A DNA stretch of 33,018 nucleotides from NCBI GenBank assembly GCA_013336035.1, contig JAAXUL010000002.1, forward strand, positions 1 through 33,018, written 5' to 3'. This document shows positions 1 through 7,907 of the stretch, piece after piece. Below the pieces are notes generated by a model. That model saw nothing but the letters and a program-made list of their open reading frames with translations. It was not told where the DNA came from and ran no database searches. The position numbers and the translations under genes are program-made. This stretch comes from Chloroflexales bacterium (GTDB lineage Bacteria; Chloroflexota; Chloroflexia; Chloroflexales; Chloroflexaceae). Each line of letters starts with the position of its first letter. Position 1 is the stretch's first letter.

Positions 1-210
1 TGCTTTGCGACCGAAAGCGGGTGCTTTGCGACCGAAAGCGGGTGCTTTGCGACCGAAAGCGGGTGCTTTGCGACCGAAAGCGGGTGCTTTGCGACCGAAG
101 GCGGGTGCTTTGAGGCCGAAGGCGGGTGCTTTGCGACCGAAGGCGGGTGCTTTGCGACCGAAGGCGGGTGCTTTGCGACCGAAGGCGGGTGCTTTGAGGC
201 CGAAGGCGGG
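1..210. repeat. 21-bp minisatellite, ten tandem units
   Basis: Ten head-to-tail 21-bp units fill this stretch. The first begins at base 1, so the array probably continues beyond the window. Units 1-4 carry the core GCTTTGCGACCGAAAGC, units 5 and 7-9 end in GAAGGC, and units 6 and 10 also replace GCGACC with GAGGCC. The arms GCTTT and AAAGC can pair. In the GAAGGC variants the plus-strand RNA keeps the stem through a G-U pair, while the minus-strand RNA would get a C-A mismatch. Read as protein the unit gives LRPKAGA, but nothing suggests translation. There are no spacers, so this is not a CRISPR array. Confidence 0.95.
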
Positions 211-282
211 GAGCGCACGGCTTCTATCCCGCGACCGCGGGCGGTTGCAGGTAGCAGGCGTGATCGGCCGGCGCCAATGTGA

Positions 283-1458
283 CTACAGACGCTGCCCCTG
301 GGGCTGGGCATCCCGAGCGATGGGCGCCAGCTCGGCGAACATAGCGAGGTAGCGCTCAGCAGCCGTCTCCCACGAGAAGCCGTGGGCGCGGGCGCGAGCC
401 TGCTCGCCCATACGCCGCGCCAGCGCCCGGTCGTGGGCGAAGGGGCGCAGATGATCGGCCAGCGCTTGTGCATCACCCCAGGGGATGATATTGCCCGTCA
501 CGCCCTCGGCCACCAGATCCCCGGCGCCGCCGGTGCGCGTGACGACAGAGGGCAGGCCGGCGGCCATGGCCTCGAGCGTGGCGACGCTCATACCTTCGTT
601 GTACGAGGGCAGCACAAAGACGTGGGCGGCGGCGTAATGGGCGGCGATCTGCTCGCGCGGCACATAGCCCACGAAGACGACCCGCTCGGCGACACCCAGG
701 CGGCGGGCCAGATCCTCGTTCGCCTGGCGCGCATCCCCCTCGCCGACAAGCTCCAGCTGTACGTCGAGGCCCTCGGTGGCCAGCCGGCGCACCGCCTCGA
801 TCAGGTGGTGCTGGCCCTTGCGCTCGATCAGGCGGGCGACGCAGATCAGGCGCAGCGGCCCGCCGTCGGCGATCGGCGCCGCCGGGAAGGCCTCGAGCTC
901 GACCCCGTTGGGCACAAGGTCGATGCGCAGCCCCGGCTTGACCGCGAGCATCATATCGGCCTCGCCCTGACATTTGGCCACCAGCCGGCTGGCGCCGCGC
1001 CAGATCGCCTTGATCGTCGGGGTCAGCAGCGGATAGAGCGCCCCATAGCGCCGCTCGAAGCCCGGGATGTCGGGGCCGCAGACGCGCAGGATATAGGGCA
1101 GGCCAGCCAGGCGGCGCAGCGCCAGGGCCACCCCGCCCGCCGGCACCGCGCTCCACGCGAAGACCAGGTCGTAGGGCGCCGCCCTGTGCAGCCGCAGGGC
1201 CGCGGGCAGCGCGCGGGCGGCGTAGGTCAGCAGCTCACGGTTGCTCGAGTGGTGGATATTCTGGTTATTGACCGGGACCTTATAGACGCACACACGCCCG
1301 GCGAAATGCTCGCGCTCGGCGCGGCGCCCGAGGGCCGCGGTCACAAGGTCGATCTCTAGCCCCGGCACAGCGGCGAGGCGAGCCAGAATGGCGCGGTTGA
1401 CCGTCCCGGTGCCGCCGCCCAGGGGCGGGAACTCGTTGTTGAGCATCAGGATGCGCAC
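283..1458 (-). CDS. Glycosyltransferase family 4 (GT-B fold)
   Basis: This 391-residue protein probably transfers a sugar from a nucleotide sugar to a cell-surface glycan or lipid acceptor in the cytoplasm. The N-terminal Rossmann half has the glycine-rich acceptor loop NEFPPLGGGTGT (residues 8-19). The C-terminal donor half has the GT4 EX7E motif, E288 to E296 in EGMSVATLE, followed by the AMAAGLPSVVTRTGGAGDLV region. Length is typical for GT4. The start is GTG, directly after the TAA stop of the upstream family 2 transferase with no gap, so the two are almost certainly one transcript and translationally coupled. Sugar and acceptor cannot be told from sequence. The family is certain; the specific role is unknown. 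Confidence 0.9.
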   Translation of the reverse strand: MRILMLNNEFPPLGGGTGTVNRAILARLAAVPGLEIDLVTAALGRRAEREHFAGRVCVYKVPVNNQNIHHSSNRELLTYAARALPAALRLHRAAPYDLVFAWSAVPAGGVALALRRLAGLPYILRVCGPDIPGFERRYGALYPLLTPTIKAIWRGASRLVAKCQGEADMMLAVKPGLRIDLVPNGVELEAFPAAPIADGGPLRLICVARLIERKGQHHLIEAVRRLATEGLDVQLELVGEGDARQANEDLARRLGVAERVVFVGYVPREQIAAHYAAAHVFVLPSYNEGMSVATLEAMAAGLPSVVTRTGGAGDLVAEGVTGNIIPWGDAQALADHLRPFAHDRALARRMGEQARARAHGFSWETAAERYLAMFAELAPIARDAQPQGQRL

Positions 1459-2634
1459 TTAGTCTCGCCCCCACACCCGCCGCACCACATAGAGCGGGCG
1501 GGCCTTGACCTCCTCGAAGATGCGGCCGACGTACTCGCCGATCACGCCGATCGTGATCAGCTGGATGCCCGAGAGGAAGAAGATCGCGACGACCAGGGTG
1601 GCGAAGCCGGGCGGCGAGAGGCCGACGGTCAGCTTCTGGATAGTGTAGAAGATCGCGATCAGGATCGACATCAGCGAGACGGTGACCCCGGCAAGCGAGA
1701 TCAGCCGCAGCGGCACATAGCTGAACGAGATCAGCCCGTCGAGAGCCAGGTAGATCAGCCGGGTGAGCGTGTACTTGGGCTTGCCGGCGTGGCGGGCGTG
1801 GCGCTCGTAGGCCAGGCCGGTCTGGCTGAGGCCGACCCAGCTGCGGATGCCGCGCACAAAGCGGTTGCGCTCGGGCATACCGTTCAGCAGATCGACGACG
1901 CGGCGGTCCATAATGCAGAAGTCGCCGGCGTCGAGGGGGATGTCGATGTTGGCGACGCGCTTGAGCATTCGATAGAAGAGGTTGTAGGCGGCCCGCTTGA
2001 GCGGCCCCTCTTTGCGCTGCTCGCGGATGGCGTAGACCACATCGTAGCCCTCGCGCCACTTCGCGATAAACTGCGGCAGCACCTCGGGCGGGTCCTGGAG
2101 GTCGCCGTCCATGATGATCACGGCCTGGCCGCGGGTGTGGTCGAGCCCGGCGCTGATCGCGACCTGGTGGCCGAAGTTGCGGGCCAGGTCGACCACGATC
2201 ACCCGCGGGTCATCGGCGGCGATCTGCCGCAGCATGGGCAGGGTGTGGTCACGGCTCCCGTCGTTGACAAAGAGGATCTCGAAGCGCAGGCCCAGGGGGC
2301 TCAGCGCCGCCACCAGCCGCGTGTAGAGGGCGGGGAGGTTCTCCTCCTCGTTGTAGGCCGGGATGACGACTGACAGATCAAGCGCGTCGCCCCGCCTGGC
2401 CCGGTCCGCCGACCTGTCGGCAGGCGCGTGCTGCGCGAGGCCCAGGCCGAGGGCGCCAGCGTCGGCAAGCTGGGCCAGAGCCCGACAGAAGCGCAGGGCG
2501 GCCTGCGGGTCATCGGTGGGGATACCGGTGAAGGCCGTGGGGGGCGTCGCCTGGCCGGCATGCTCGCCTGGCTCCCAGGCCACATCACGCTCGCGCTGTT
2601 CCTGTTCAGCAACCGCCTGTGGCATTGCGATCAT
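1459..2634 (-). CDS. Membrane glycosyltransferase family 2 (DPM1/GtrB-like)
   Basis: This 391-residue protein has a GT-A catalytic domain from about residue 87 (LSVVIPAYNEEENL), with the DxD metal/nucleotide motif in MDGDLQDPP (D176, D178). Two membrane helices follow at about 310-332 and 343-367, and the tail EYVGRIFEEVKARP is typical of bactoprenol- or dolichol-phosphate sugar transferases. Known relatives move glucose, mannose or an aminosugar from a nucleotide sugar to polyprenyl phosphate. The first roughly 80 residues are a low-complexity extension not usual in the family. A second in-frame ATG lies three codons in, and neither start has a strong Shine-Dalgarno. It is first in a two-gene unit with the GT4, suggesting joint glycolipid or polysaccharide synthesis. 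Confidence 0.9.
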   Translation of the reverse strand: MIAMPQAVAEQEQRERDVAWEPGEHAGQATPPTAFTGIPTDDPQAALRFCRALAQLADAGALGLGLAQHAPADRSADRARRGDALDLSVVIPAYNEEENLPALYTRLVAALSPLGLRFEILFVNDGSRDHTLPMLRQIAADDPRVIVVDLARNFGHQVAISAGLDHTRGQAVIIMDGDLQDPPEVLPQFIAKWREGYDVVYAIREQRKEGPLKRAAYNLFYRMLKRVANIDIPLDAGDFCIMDRRVVDLLNGMPERNRFVRGIRSWVGLSQTGLAYERHARHAGKPKYTLTRLIYLALDGLISFSYVPLRLISLAGVTVSLMSILIAIFYTIQKLTVGLSPPGFATLVVAIFFLSGIQLITIGVIGEYVGRIFEEVKARPLYVVRRVWGRD

Positions 2635-2785
2635 CTTTCGCTCGAAAGAAGAACTGGAGCCTCGCGCCCATTATTCGTTCGCAAGCTCTATGGTGCAATA
2701 GCCTGATCGTCCTGAGCAAGAGCAGAGCTAGTGGCGGGTCCTATCTGGGCAGGGCGGATGGCGGCCTCAGCATACCATGTGCCCA

Positions 2786-2816
2786 TTACACGCTAAACAG
2801 GCCCGGCTGGTATAAT
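2786..2816 (+). promoter_or_regulatory. Promoter of small Cys-rich gene
   Basis: A perfect TATAAT lies at 2811-2816, preceded by TGG at 2808-2810 (extended -10). A weak TTACAC at 2786-2791 could be a -35 at 19-bp spacing. Predicted start is near 2823, giving an untranslated leader of about 60 nt with GAGG at 2875-2878 before the ATG at 2885. Confidence 0.65.
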
Positions 2817-2884
2817 CCGGCCTGAGCCGACAAAGGCCGGCCGGTAGCGGATCAGCCGGCTGAGACCATCTTTCGAGGCGCCCT

Positions 2885-3097
2885 ATGAACTGCTGGCACT
2901 GCGAGCGCCCGGCCCACGGGGTCTGCGCCTTCTGCGGGCGGGCCGTCTGTCGCGACCATGCCCAAGAACTGCCCCACATCGTCGCCCTCTACAAGGACCA
3001 GAAGGGCGCCCAGAAGGCCGTCGTCACCGCCCGCGCACTCTTCTGCGGCGTCTGCGAGCCGCGCGAGGACCCGGTTGATATGCCTGAGCTGAAGTGA
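2885..3097 (+). CDS. Small Cys-rich zinc-binding protein (B-box/DUF2180-like)
   Basis: This is a 70-residue soluble protein with a compact set of metal ligands: C3-x2-C6, C14-x2-C17, C22 and H25, then a second pair C54-x2-C57. The order CxxC...CxxC....CxxH is that of B-box-like and DUF2180-type treble-clef proteins, which bind one or two zinc ions; the biochemical role of these small bacterial versions is not established. The start is supported by a GAGG six bases upstream and an extended -10 promoter about 70 bases upstream. It is transcribed alone and converges on the histidine kinase gene. Metal binding is likely; partner and function are unknown. Confidence 0.7.
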   Translation: MNCWHCERPAHGVCAFCGRAVCRDHAQELPHIVALYKDQKGAQKAVVTARALFCGVCEPREDPVDMPELK

Positions 3098-3119
3098 GCC
3101 AGAGGTGGGCCTTCAGCTC
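3086..3119. terminator. Bidirectional terminator-like hairpin
   Basis: A perfect 9-bp inverted repeat, GAGCTGAAG (3086-3094) and CTTCAGCTC (3111-3119), contains a nested GCC/GGC pairing. It spans the stop of the small Cys-rich gene and abuts the stop of the convergent histidine kinase gene. There is no T-run, so termination is inferred from position and symmetry. Confidence 0.5.
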
Positions 3120-5512
3120 TATCGTGTTACCGGCGTGGCGCGGCGCGTGTAGGCCGCGCGGATGGCCCGCAGCATCTCCTCGAGCTCGAAGGGCTTACGC
3201 AGCACCTCGGCGGCCCCCAGGTGCAGGGCCTCGGCCTGCTGCGAGCTCGTCGTCTGGCCGGTGAGGATGAGGACGCGGGCCTCGGGGTCGTAGGCGCGCA
3301 GCTCGCGCAGCAGCTCGAGCCCGCCCATCCCGGGCATGGCCATGTCGCTCAGCACAATATCGAACTCGCCCGCCTTGAAGGCGTCGAGGGCGCTCTGGCC
3401 GTCGCCGTAGACACTGACGCTGTGGCCGATCTGCTCGAGCAGCCGCTTGAGCGAGCGCTGGATGGTAAGGTCATCATCGACCAGCAGGATGCGCAGGTTG
3501 GGCAGCTCGGCGGGCTCGCGCTCGGCCTCGGCCAGGGCCGCCGCCGCCTCGGGCGTCTCGATCACCGGCAACCTGATCACCATAGTCGTGCCCTTACCGG
3601 GCTCGCTGTCCACATCGAACGAGCCGCCGTGGCTCTTCACGATGCCGTAGGAGACCGAGAGCCCCAGGCCGGTGCCGGGTGTCGCGCTGCCGCCCAGGGC
3701 GCCCTTAGTGGTGAAGAAGGGCTCGAAGATCTTATCGCGGATGTGGTCAGGGATGCCTGAGCCGGTGTCGCGCACGCTGAGCGTGATCCCCGAGCGCTCG
3801 TCGCCATCGAGGGTCACGTGCAGGGTGCCGCCCTTCGGCTTCATGGCGTCGCGGGCGTTGGTCAGCAGATTCAGGAAGACCTGCGAGATCTGGCCGGCGT
3901 CGCAGATCGTCAGGGGCACCGGGTTGATGTCGCGAACGATCTGGATGTTGTGCTTGCGCAGCTCGATCTCCATCAGGATCAGCGTGCCCTGGATAGCATC
4001 GTAGAGGTCAGCCAGCTCGCGCCGCGGCTCCTGGCGGCGGGCGAAGGTGAGCAGGCTGCCGGTAATGCTCTTGCCGCGCTTGCAGGTATCAACCACAACC
4101 TTGAGCGACTCGTTCTTGGTCTCGTCCTCGGGGCTGGCCAGGCCCAGCTGGGCGTAGCCGAGCATGCCGCCGAGCAGATTATTGAACTCGTGGGCGATGC
4201 CCGCGGCGAAGGTGCCCACGGCGGCCAGCTTCGAGGACTGGATCAGCTCGGCCTGCGACTCCTGGAGCCTGCGGAACAGGCGGGCGTTGGCGATCACCGT
4301 GGCGGCCTGGCGGGCGAAGGCCATCAGGACGCGCTGCTCGTCCTCGTTCAGACCGCGGATCTCGGCGAAGGTGAGGCAGATCGCGCCCATGACGCGCTTC
4401 TCGTCGACCAGGGGGATGCAGACCAGGGCATTCCAGAAGATCCCCTGGGTCAGCTCGGGCAGGGGCGCGAGGGTCTGGGTATGCTGGTCGGTGAACATCA
4501 CCACGCGCTGGCGTCCGAGGACAGCCTCGTAGCTTTTAGGGAGGGGCACCGGATAGGGCCCGGGGCCATCGGCGGCCACGGGCAGATTATGGGCGGCGAC
4601 CATAGTGGGCAGCTGCTGGTCATCGAGCAGCACCACCCAGCCGTTCGCGGCGCTCATCAGCTCGGCCAGGCGGTCAACGAGCATCTGGAGCATCGTGGAC
4701 ATATCGCGGATGGTGATCAGGGCGATCATCAGGCTCTGGAGCCGCTCGAGCTTGCTGGAGAGGGCGGTCGAGTCGGCCACCAGGCTGCGGACCTCGTTGC
4801 TGACCCGGATCACCTCGCTCTGGCTGCGCAGAGCGTTCTGGAAGAGGATCATCGGCACGATGCCGAGGAGCACAGCGATGCCGTTGACCTGCCAGAGCAG
4901 GGCGAGCAGGCCGCCGAGCGGAGAGAGAAGCAGGACGAACCAGCGCATCTCGCCCTCGCGCATACGCATGCCCTCACGCAGAGGCTGGCCCTCGGTCAAG
5001 AAAGCCAGGCCGGCGACCGCGGCCCGCTCGATCAGGTAGAAGAGGGCGCCGGTGAGGAACAGCACGGCCAGGGCAAGGATAGTGGTGTAGGGCAGGGCGC
5101 CCACCCCCGCCTCGACAGCCCAGCCCTCGAGGCTCAGGACAGCCAACGCCTTGCCGACGGCGGCGGCCAGCCAGCGCACCGCCACGGTCGAGGCGATCTG
5201 CCACCACTCCTGATCACGAGCGAGGGCGGCGCAGCAGGTGCCGATCAAGATAGCGGCCAGCAGCATCGGCCAGGAGAGCGCGGTCAGAGCGGCGATGAGG
5301 ACGGCCACAGCGATAGTGACAAGACGCCCGTTCTCCATCTCGAAGGCCGTCAGATCGGCCACGGTGAGCATCACCGTGAAGATCAGGGCCGCGAGCAGCT
5401 CGGTCAAGGTAGGGACGCGCCAGACGAGGACAAGAATGCCGAGGCCGACCGTAATGGCTATGCACCACAGTCCTATGAGATAGTATCGTGCTGGCGAGGG
5501 GAGAGCGCGCAT
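3119..5512 (-). CDS. Hybrid sensor histidine kinase with C-terminal receiver
   Basis: The 797-residue membrane kinase autophosphorylates on His and passes phosphate to its own receiver. Residues 1-225 hold about seven to eight membrane helices (MASE-like sensor). A GAF-type domain spans about 265-415. The HisKA domain has the phospho-acceptor H441 in AHEFNNLLG. The ATPase domain has an N box (NLLTNA, N552), a G1 box DTGSGIP and a G2 box GTGLGL. A linker leads to a receiver at about 672-790 with acidic residues D679-D681, phospho-acceptor D723, T751 and K773. All catalytic residues are present. The ATG has AGGAG ten bases upstream (5523-5527). No separate response regulator or DNA-binding output gene is adjacent, so the downstream target is unknown. 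Confidence 0.93.
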   Translation of the reverse strand: MRALPSPARYYLIGLWCIAITVGLGILVLVWRVPTLTELLAALIFTVMLTVADLTAFEMENGRLVTIAVAVLIAALTALSWPMLLAAILIGTCCAALARDQEWWQIASTVAVRWLAAAVGKALAVLSLEGWAVEAGVGALPYTTILALAVLFLTGALFYLIERAAVAGLAFLTEGQPLREGMRMREGEMRWFVLLLSPLGGLLALLWQVNGIAVLLGIVPMILFQNALRSQSEVIRVSNEVRSLVADSTALSSKLERLQSLMIALITIRDMSTMLQMLVDRLAELMSAANGWVVLLDDQQLPTMVAAHNLPVAADGPGPYPVPLPKSYEAVLGRQRVVMFTDQHTQTLAPLPELTQGIFWNALVCIPLVDEKRVMGAICLTFAEIRGLNEDEQRVLMAFARQAATVIANARLFRRLQESQAELIQSSKLAAVGTFAAGIAHEFNNLLGGMLGYAQLGLASPEDETKNESLKVVVDTCKRGKSITGSLLTFARRQEPRRELADLYDAIQGTLILMEIELRKHNIQIVRDINPVPLTICDAGQISQVFLNLLTNARDAMKPKGGTLHVTLDGDERSGITLSVRDTGSGIPDHIRDKIFEPFFTTKGALGGSATPGTGLGLSVSYGIVKSHGGSFDVDSEPGKGTTMVIRLPVIETPEAAAALAEAEREPAELPNLRILLVDDDLTIQRSLKRLLEQIGHSVSVYGDGQSALDAFKAGEFDIVLSDMAMPGMGGLELLRELRAYDPEARVLILTGQTTSSQQAEALHLGAAEVLRKPFELEEMLRAIRAAYTRRATPVTR

Positions 5513-5799
5513 ACAAGGAGTGCTCCTAAGTCAGCTCGCTGCAAACGACTGCGCCTGTTCTGTACGATTGCCAGTGGTAGGTCGATTCATGGCGTTATCA
5601 TGCTAAACGGCGGCCCGCCGCCTTTTCTCACTGACGTTGCGCCGCGACGATACTAGCAGCTCTAATACAAGCTACCAGAAGTCCATATCTGGCTCGTACG
5701 AGCACTCCCTCGTGGGCGCCCAAAAGGAGCGCCCGTACATCCTCTGTCGCCCCGGACCTTCGACGGCTTCACTAGAGGCTATAGCATGCTACAGGGCAG
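5513..5799. other. Intergenic region upstream of the kinase gene
   Basis: No convincing gene is seen. The stretch holds a GC-rich hairpin followed by TTTT on the plus strand (5609-5626), a perfect 12-bp palindrome GCTCGTACGAGC (5692-5703), and an inverted repeat GGGCGC/GCGCCC with a 9-nt loop (5714-5734). The last could terminate transcripts leaving the hydrolase gene on the minus strand. No strong -10/-35 for the kinase was found. Confidence 0.4.
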
Positions 5800-6660
5800 C
5801 TACAGCGCTAGCAGATAGTCGCGCACCAGAGCGTTAAACTCGGCGGGCCGCTCGTCCTGGACCAACATCGAAGCGCCCTCGATCACCTCGAGGCGGGCGC
5901 GCGGATTCGCCGCGAGAAAGGCGTCGGCAGAGCGCAGGGGCGTCGTGGTGGCCTGGCGCCCCCAGACGATCAGCACCGGCTGGCGCAGCCTGGGAAAGCT
6001 GTCCCTGATATCGCAGTTGAGCAGGCCCGTCAGAAAGCAGATCGGCGCGTAGTAGGCCCCGGGGCGGCGGGCGGTCAGGTGAAAGCCCTCCACAGCCTCA
6101 TCGGTCATCGAGCGCGGGTCGTGGTAGGCCTGTCTGCCGAGGAAGAGGCGCGTGCTGCGGCGGCTGGTGAGCAGCCTGAAGATAGCACGGCCCACGGGCC
6201 CACGCAGAACCCTGTACACGGCCCACCCCACCGGTCCGGTCGGCTCGGTGAGCAGGCCCATGCCCGTGGGACAGACCAGAACGAGGGAGCTCACGCGCTC
6301 GGGCCAGCGCGCGGCGGCGGCGACAGCGTAGGCCGCCCCGAGCGAGCTGGCGACCAGGGCCGAGGGCTGACCAATGTGAGCCAGAGCGGCGCCGATCTGG
6401 TCGATATAGTCGCCCGCGCAGTAGCGGCGCGCCGGGCGGTCGCTATTACCATAGCCAAGCAGGTCGAGGGCGTGCATAGCGAAGCCGTCGCCGAGCCCGC
6501 TGAAAGGGGCCCGCATCTCGAAGGCTGATGCCGCGGCGTTGATACTATGAATAAGGAGGACGGGGCTGCCCGCCCCGGAGCTGTAGAGGGCCAGGCGATG
6601 CCCGCGCCAGTCGAGGTAGGCTGGGGCGACGGGGAGGAGGGTGAGGGCTTGCTCTTGCAT
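5800..6660 (-). CDS. Alpha/beta hydrolase fold protein, incomplete catalytic triad
   Basis: This 286-residue soluble protein has the alpha/beta hydrolase layout: a HSI oxyanion loop (38-40), DLLGYGNSDRP (66-76), and the nucleophile elbow VASSLGAA with S106. The elbow's first Gly is Ala. Where active relatives carry the acid (WGxxD) this protein has WGRQATTTP (233-241). Where they have the catalytic His (GAGH) it has GASM, with M265. Only the serine of the triad is therefore evident. The downstream ERPAEFNALVRDYL segment is well preserved, so reading frame and fold look intact. The ATG is preceded by GAGGG at good spacing. It is divergent from the PH-domain gene across a shared palindrome. It may be a binding protein, or use an alternative triad. 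Confidence 0.8.
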   Translation of the reverse strand: MQEQALTLLPVAPAYLDWRGHRLALYSSGAGSPVLLIHSINAAASAFEMRAPFSGLGDGFAMHALDLLGYGNSDRPARRYCAGDYIDQIGAALAHIGQPSALVASSLGAAYAVAAAARWPERVSSLVLVCPTGMGLLTEPTGPVGWAVYRVLRGPVGRAIFRLLTSRRSTRLFLGRQAYHDPRSMTDEAVEGFHLTARRPGAYYAPICFLTGLLNCDIRDSFPRLRQPVLIVWGRQATTTPLRSADAFLAANPRARLEVIEGASMLVQDERPAEFNALVRDYLLAL

Positions 6661-6683
6661 CGGCGTATCCCTCGGCTAAGGTG

Positions 6684-6698
6684 TAATGTGGCACATTA
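6684..6698. promoter_or_regulatory. Perfect 15-bp palindrome, candidate operator
   Basis: TAATGTGGCACATTA is a 7+1+7 perfect dyad between two divergent genes. It covers the -35 position of the plus-strand promoter at 6716-6721. It also contains a GATAAT-like -10 (6694-6699, minus strand) that could serve the hydrolase gene. One dimeric regulator bound here could control both genes. Confidence 0.5.
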
Positions 6699-6715
6699 TC
6701 CACCCTCAGCCAGTA

Positions 6716-6730
6716 TATAATGCGTACGTG
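6716..6730 (+). promoter_or_regulatory. TATAAT promoter abutting GTG start (leaderless)
   Basis: A perfect TATAAT at 6716-6721 is followed six bases later by an in-frame GTG at 6728-6730, exactly where transcription should begin. This points to a leaderless mRNA for the PH-domain gene. The ATG at 6686 lies upstream of this promoter and inside the palindrome. Confidence 0.55.
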
Positions 6731-7357
6731 GAACGTCAAACTACAAAATCGTCAGCGCCGGCGCCACAAAGCTTCGCCGTGGCGCCTCTCGACGCCTACG
6801 CCCGGCGGCTAACCATAGGGCTGGCCTATCTGGGCGGCCTGCTGATGCTGCCGCTGCTCTTCGCGTACCTGGCCAACATGCGCTGGGACGGACTGCTGAT
6901 CCCGGTGGCCCTGGCCCTGGCCGTGGCGTTCTTCCTGCTGCTCACCTACGCGGCCCAGCCCCGCCTCTACGAGCTGACCGCCGAGCATCTGGTGGTGCGG
7001 CGGCGGCTGTGGCGCGCCCTGCGCATACCGCTCGACATCGTCACCGGGGCCTCGCTTGCCACGCCGCTGAGCGATGTGCCGGTGCGCCAGGTGCGCTTCG
7101 CCTTCAACGCTGGGATCTTTGGCTACCAGGGCCCGTTTCGCCTGGCTCCTTACGGCGAGGTCTTCTTCCTCGCCACCAACCGCGCCCGCCTTGTCGCGGT
7201 GGCTCGCTATAGCCGCACACCTCTGATCCTTAGCCCCGACAGCCCGCGAGCCTTCGTCGAGGCGATCAACGATCTGCGGACCCAGCGGGCCCTCGGGCAG
7301 CTGGCGAACGACAAAGGGCCGACAATCGATGCGCTTCCCCCTTCTCGACAAGCTTGA
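6728..7357 (+). CDS. Membrane protein with bacterial PH-like domain
   Basis: From the GTG at 6728 this is a 209-residue protein. Two membrane helices lie at about residues 27-48 and 54-75. A soluble C-terminal domain begins YELTAEHLVVRRRLWR and ends SPRAFVEAINDL, the signature of bacterial PH-like (bPH) domains, whose bacterial ligands are mostly unknown. The frame is also open from ATG 6686 (14 residues more), but the promoter position makes the later GTG more likely. It overlaps the next gene by 29 bases, so the two are probably co-transcribed and coupled. No enzymatic motif is present. Confidence 0.75.
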   Translation: MERQTTKSSAPAPQSFAVAPLDAYARRLTIGLAYLGGLLMLPLLFAYLANMRWDGLLIPVALALAVAFFLLLTYAAQPRLYELTAEHLVVRRRLWRALRIPLDIVTGASLATPLSDVPVRQVRFAFNAGIFGYQGPFRLAPYGEVFFLATNRARLVAVARYSRTPLILSPDSPRAFVEAINDLRTQRALGQLANDKGPTIDALPPSRQA

Positions 7358-7883
7358 TCTGCCGTGTGTCTTCGAGCAGCTTGTGCCCGGCGAGCCGCAC
7401 CTCGACGGGCGGCGCTACCTGCCCCTGCTTCTGCTGCGCCCCACCAGGCCCGCGGGAATACTGCCCCCGGGCATGCTGCTAGCCGTGGTGGATCGCCACC
7501 ATCGGGTTGACGAGGGCGACGTGGGACGGAGCGGCGTGGCCCGCCTCGTCTTCGCCCTGAGCGCCCTGCGGGTCCAGTCAGCGCCGCTACGGCAAGGGCT
7601 CGCGCCAGAGCCGGGGTGGCGCGGTGGGGCGAGCGCGAACCCCGTGGTCCTCGGGCAGGTGGTCGAGGTGGGAGCCTGGGAAGTGACGCGCGGTCAGCTG
7701 CCCTACGAGGCCCTCTACGCCGAGCTGAGCCTCGACATCGGGCTGGGCATCGTGGGGACGCGCACAAGCCTGACGGCGAGCGACCTGGAGGCCGAGCTCG
7801 GCAAGGCCCGGGTCGAGCCGGGGGACTATATCGAGCTAACGCGCTCACGGATCGATATCCTGGGGTTTGAGCCCGCGGCGTAG
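7329..7883 (+). CDS. Hypothetical protein, 184 aa
   Basis: I do not recognise this protein. It is soluble, without a signal peptide or membrane helix. It opens MRFPLLDKLDLPCVF and ends with a segment rich in alternating hydrophobic and acidic residues (ELSLDIGLGIVGTRTSLTAS, then ELGKARVEPGDYIELTRSRI). That composition looks like a real globular beta-rich domain, unlike the Arg/Pro-rich translation of the opposite strand. It begins inside the PH-domain gene (29-base overlap), so it is probably translated from the same message. It may be a cytoplasmic partner of the PH-domain membrane protein. Confidence 0.65.
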   Translation: MRFPLLDKLDLPCVFEQLVPGEPHLDGRRYLPLLLLRPTRPAGILPPGMLLAVVDRHHRVDEGDVGRSGVARLVFALSALRVQSAPLRQGLAPEPGWRGGASANPVVLGQVVEVGAWEVTRGQLPYEALYAELSLDIGLGIVGTRTSLTASDLEAELGKARVEPGDYIELTRSRIDILGFEPAA

Positions 7884-7907
7884 AGGCGCCAGCGGGGCCG
7901 GCCCGCA

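Noticed and set aside
1..210. Possible CRISPR array
   Set aside because: Units are directly contiguous with no spacers, and no cas genes are present.
5..352. Open frame encoding LRPKAGA repeats (115 aa)
   Set aside because: It is simply the translation of the minisatellite plus unrelated sequence; no ribosome site and no promoter are seen, and the tail runs into the glycosyltransferase gene on the other strand.
3818..5656. 612-codon plus-strand open frame opposite the histidine kinase
   Set aside because: Translation is Gly/Glu/Gln/His-rich low complexity, and the opposite strand carries a fully motif-supported kinase.
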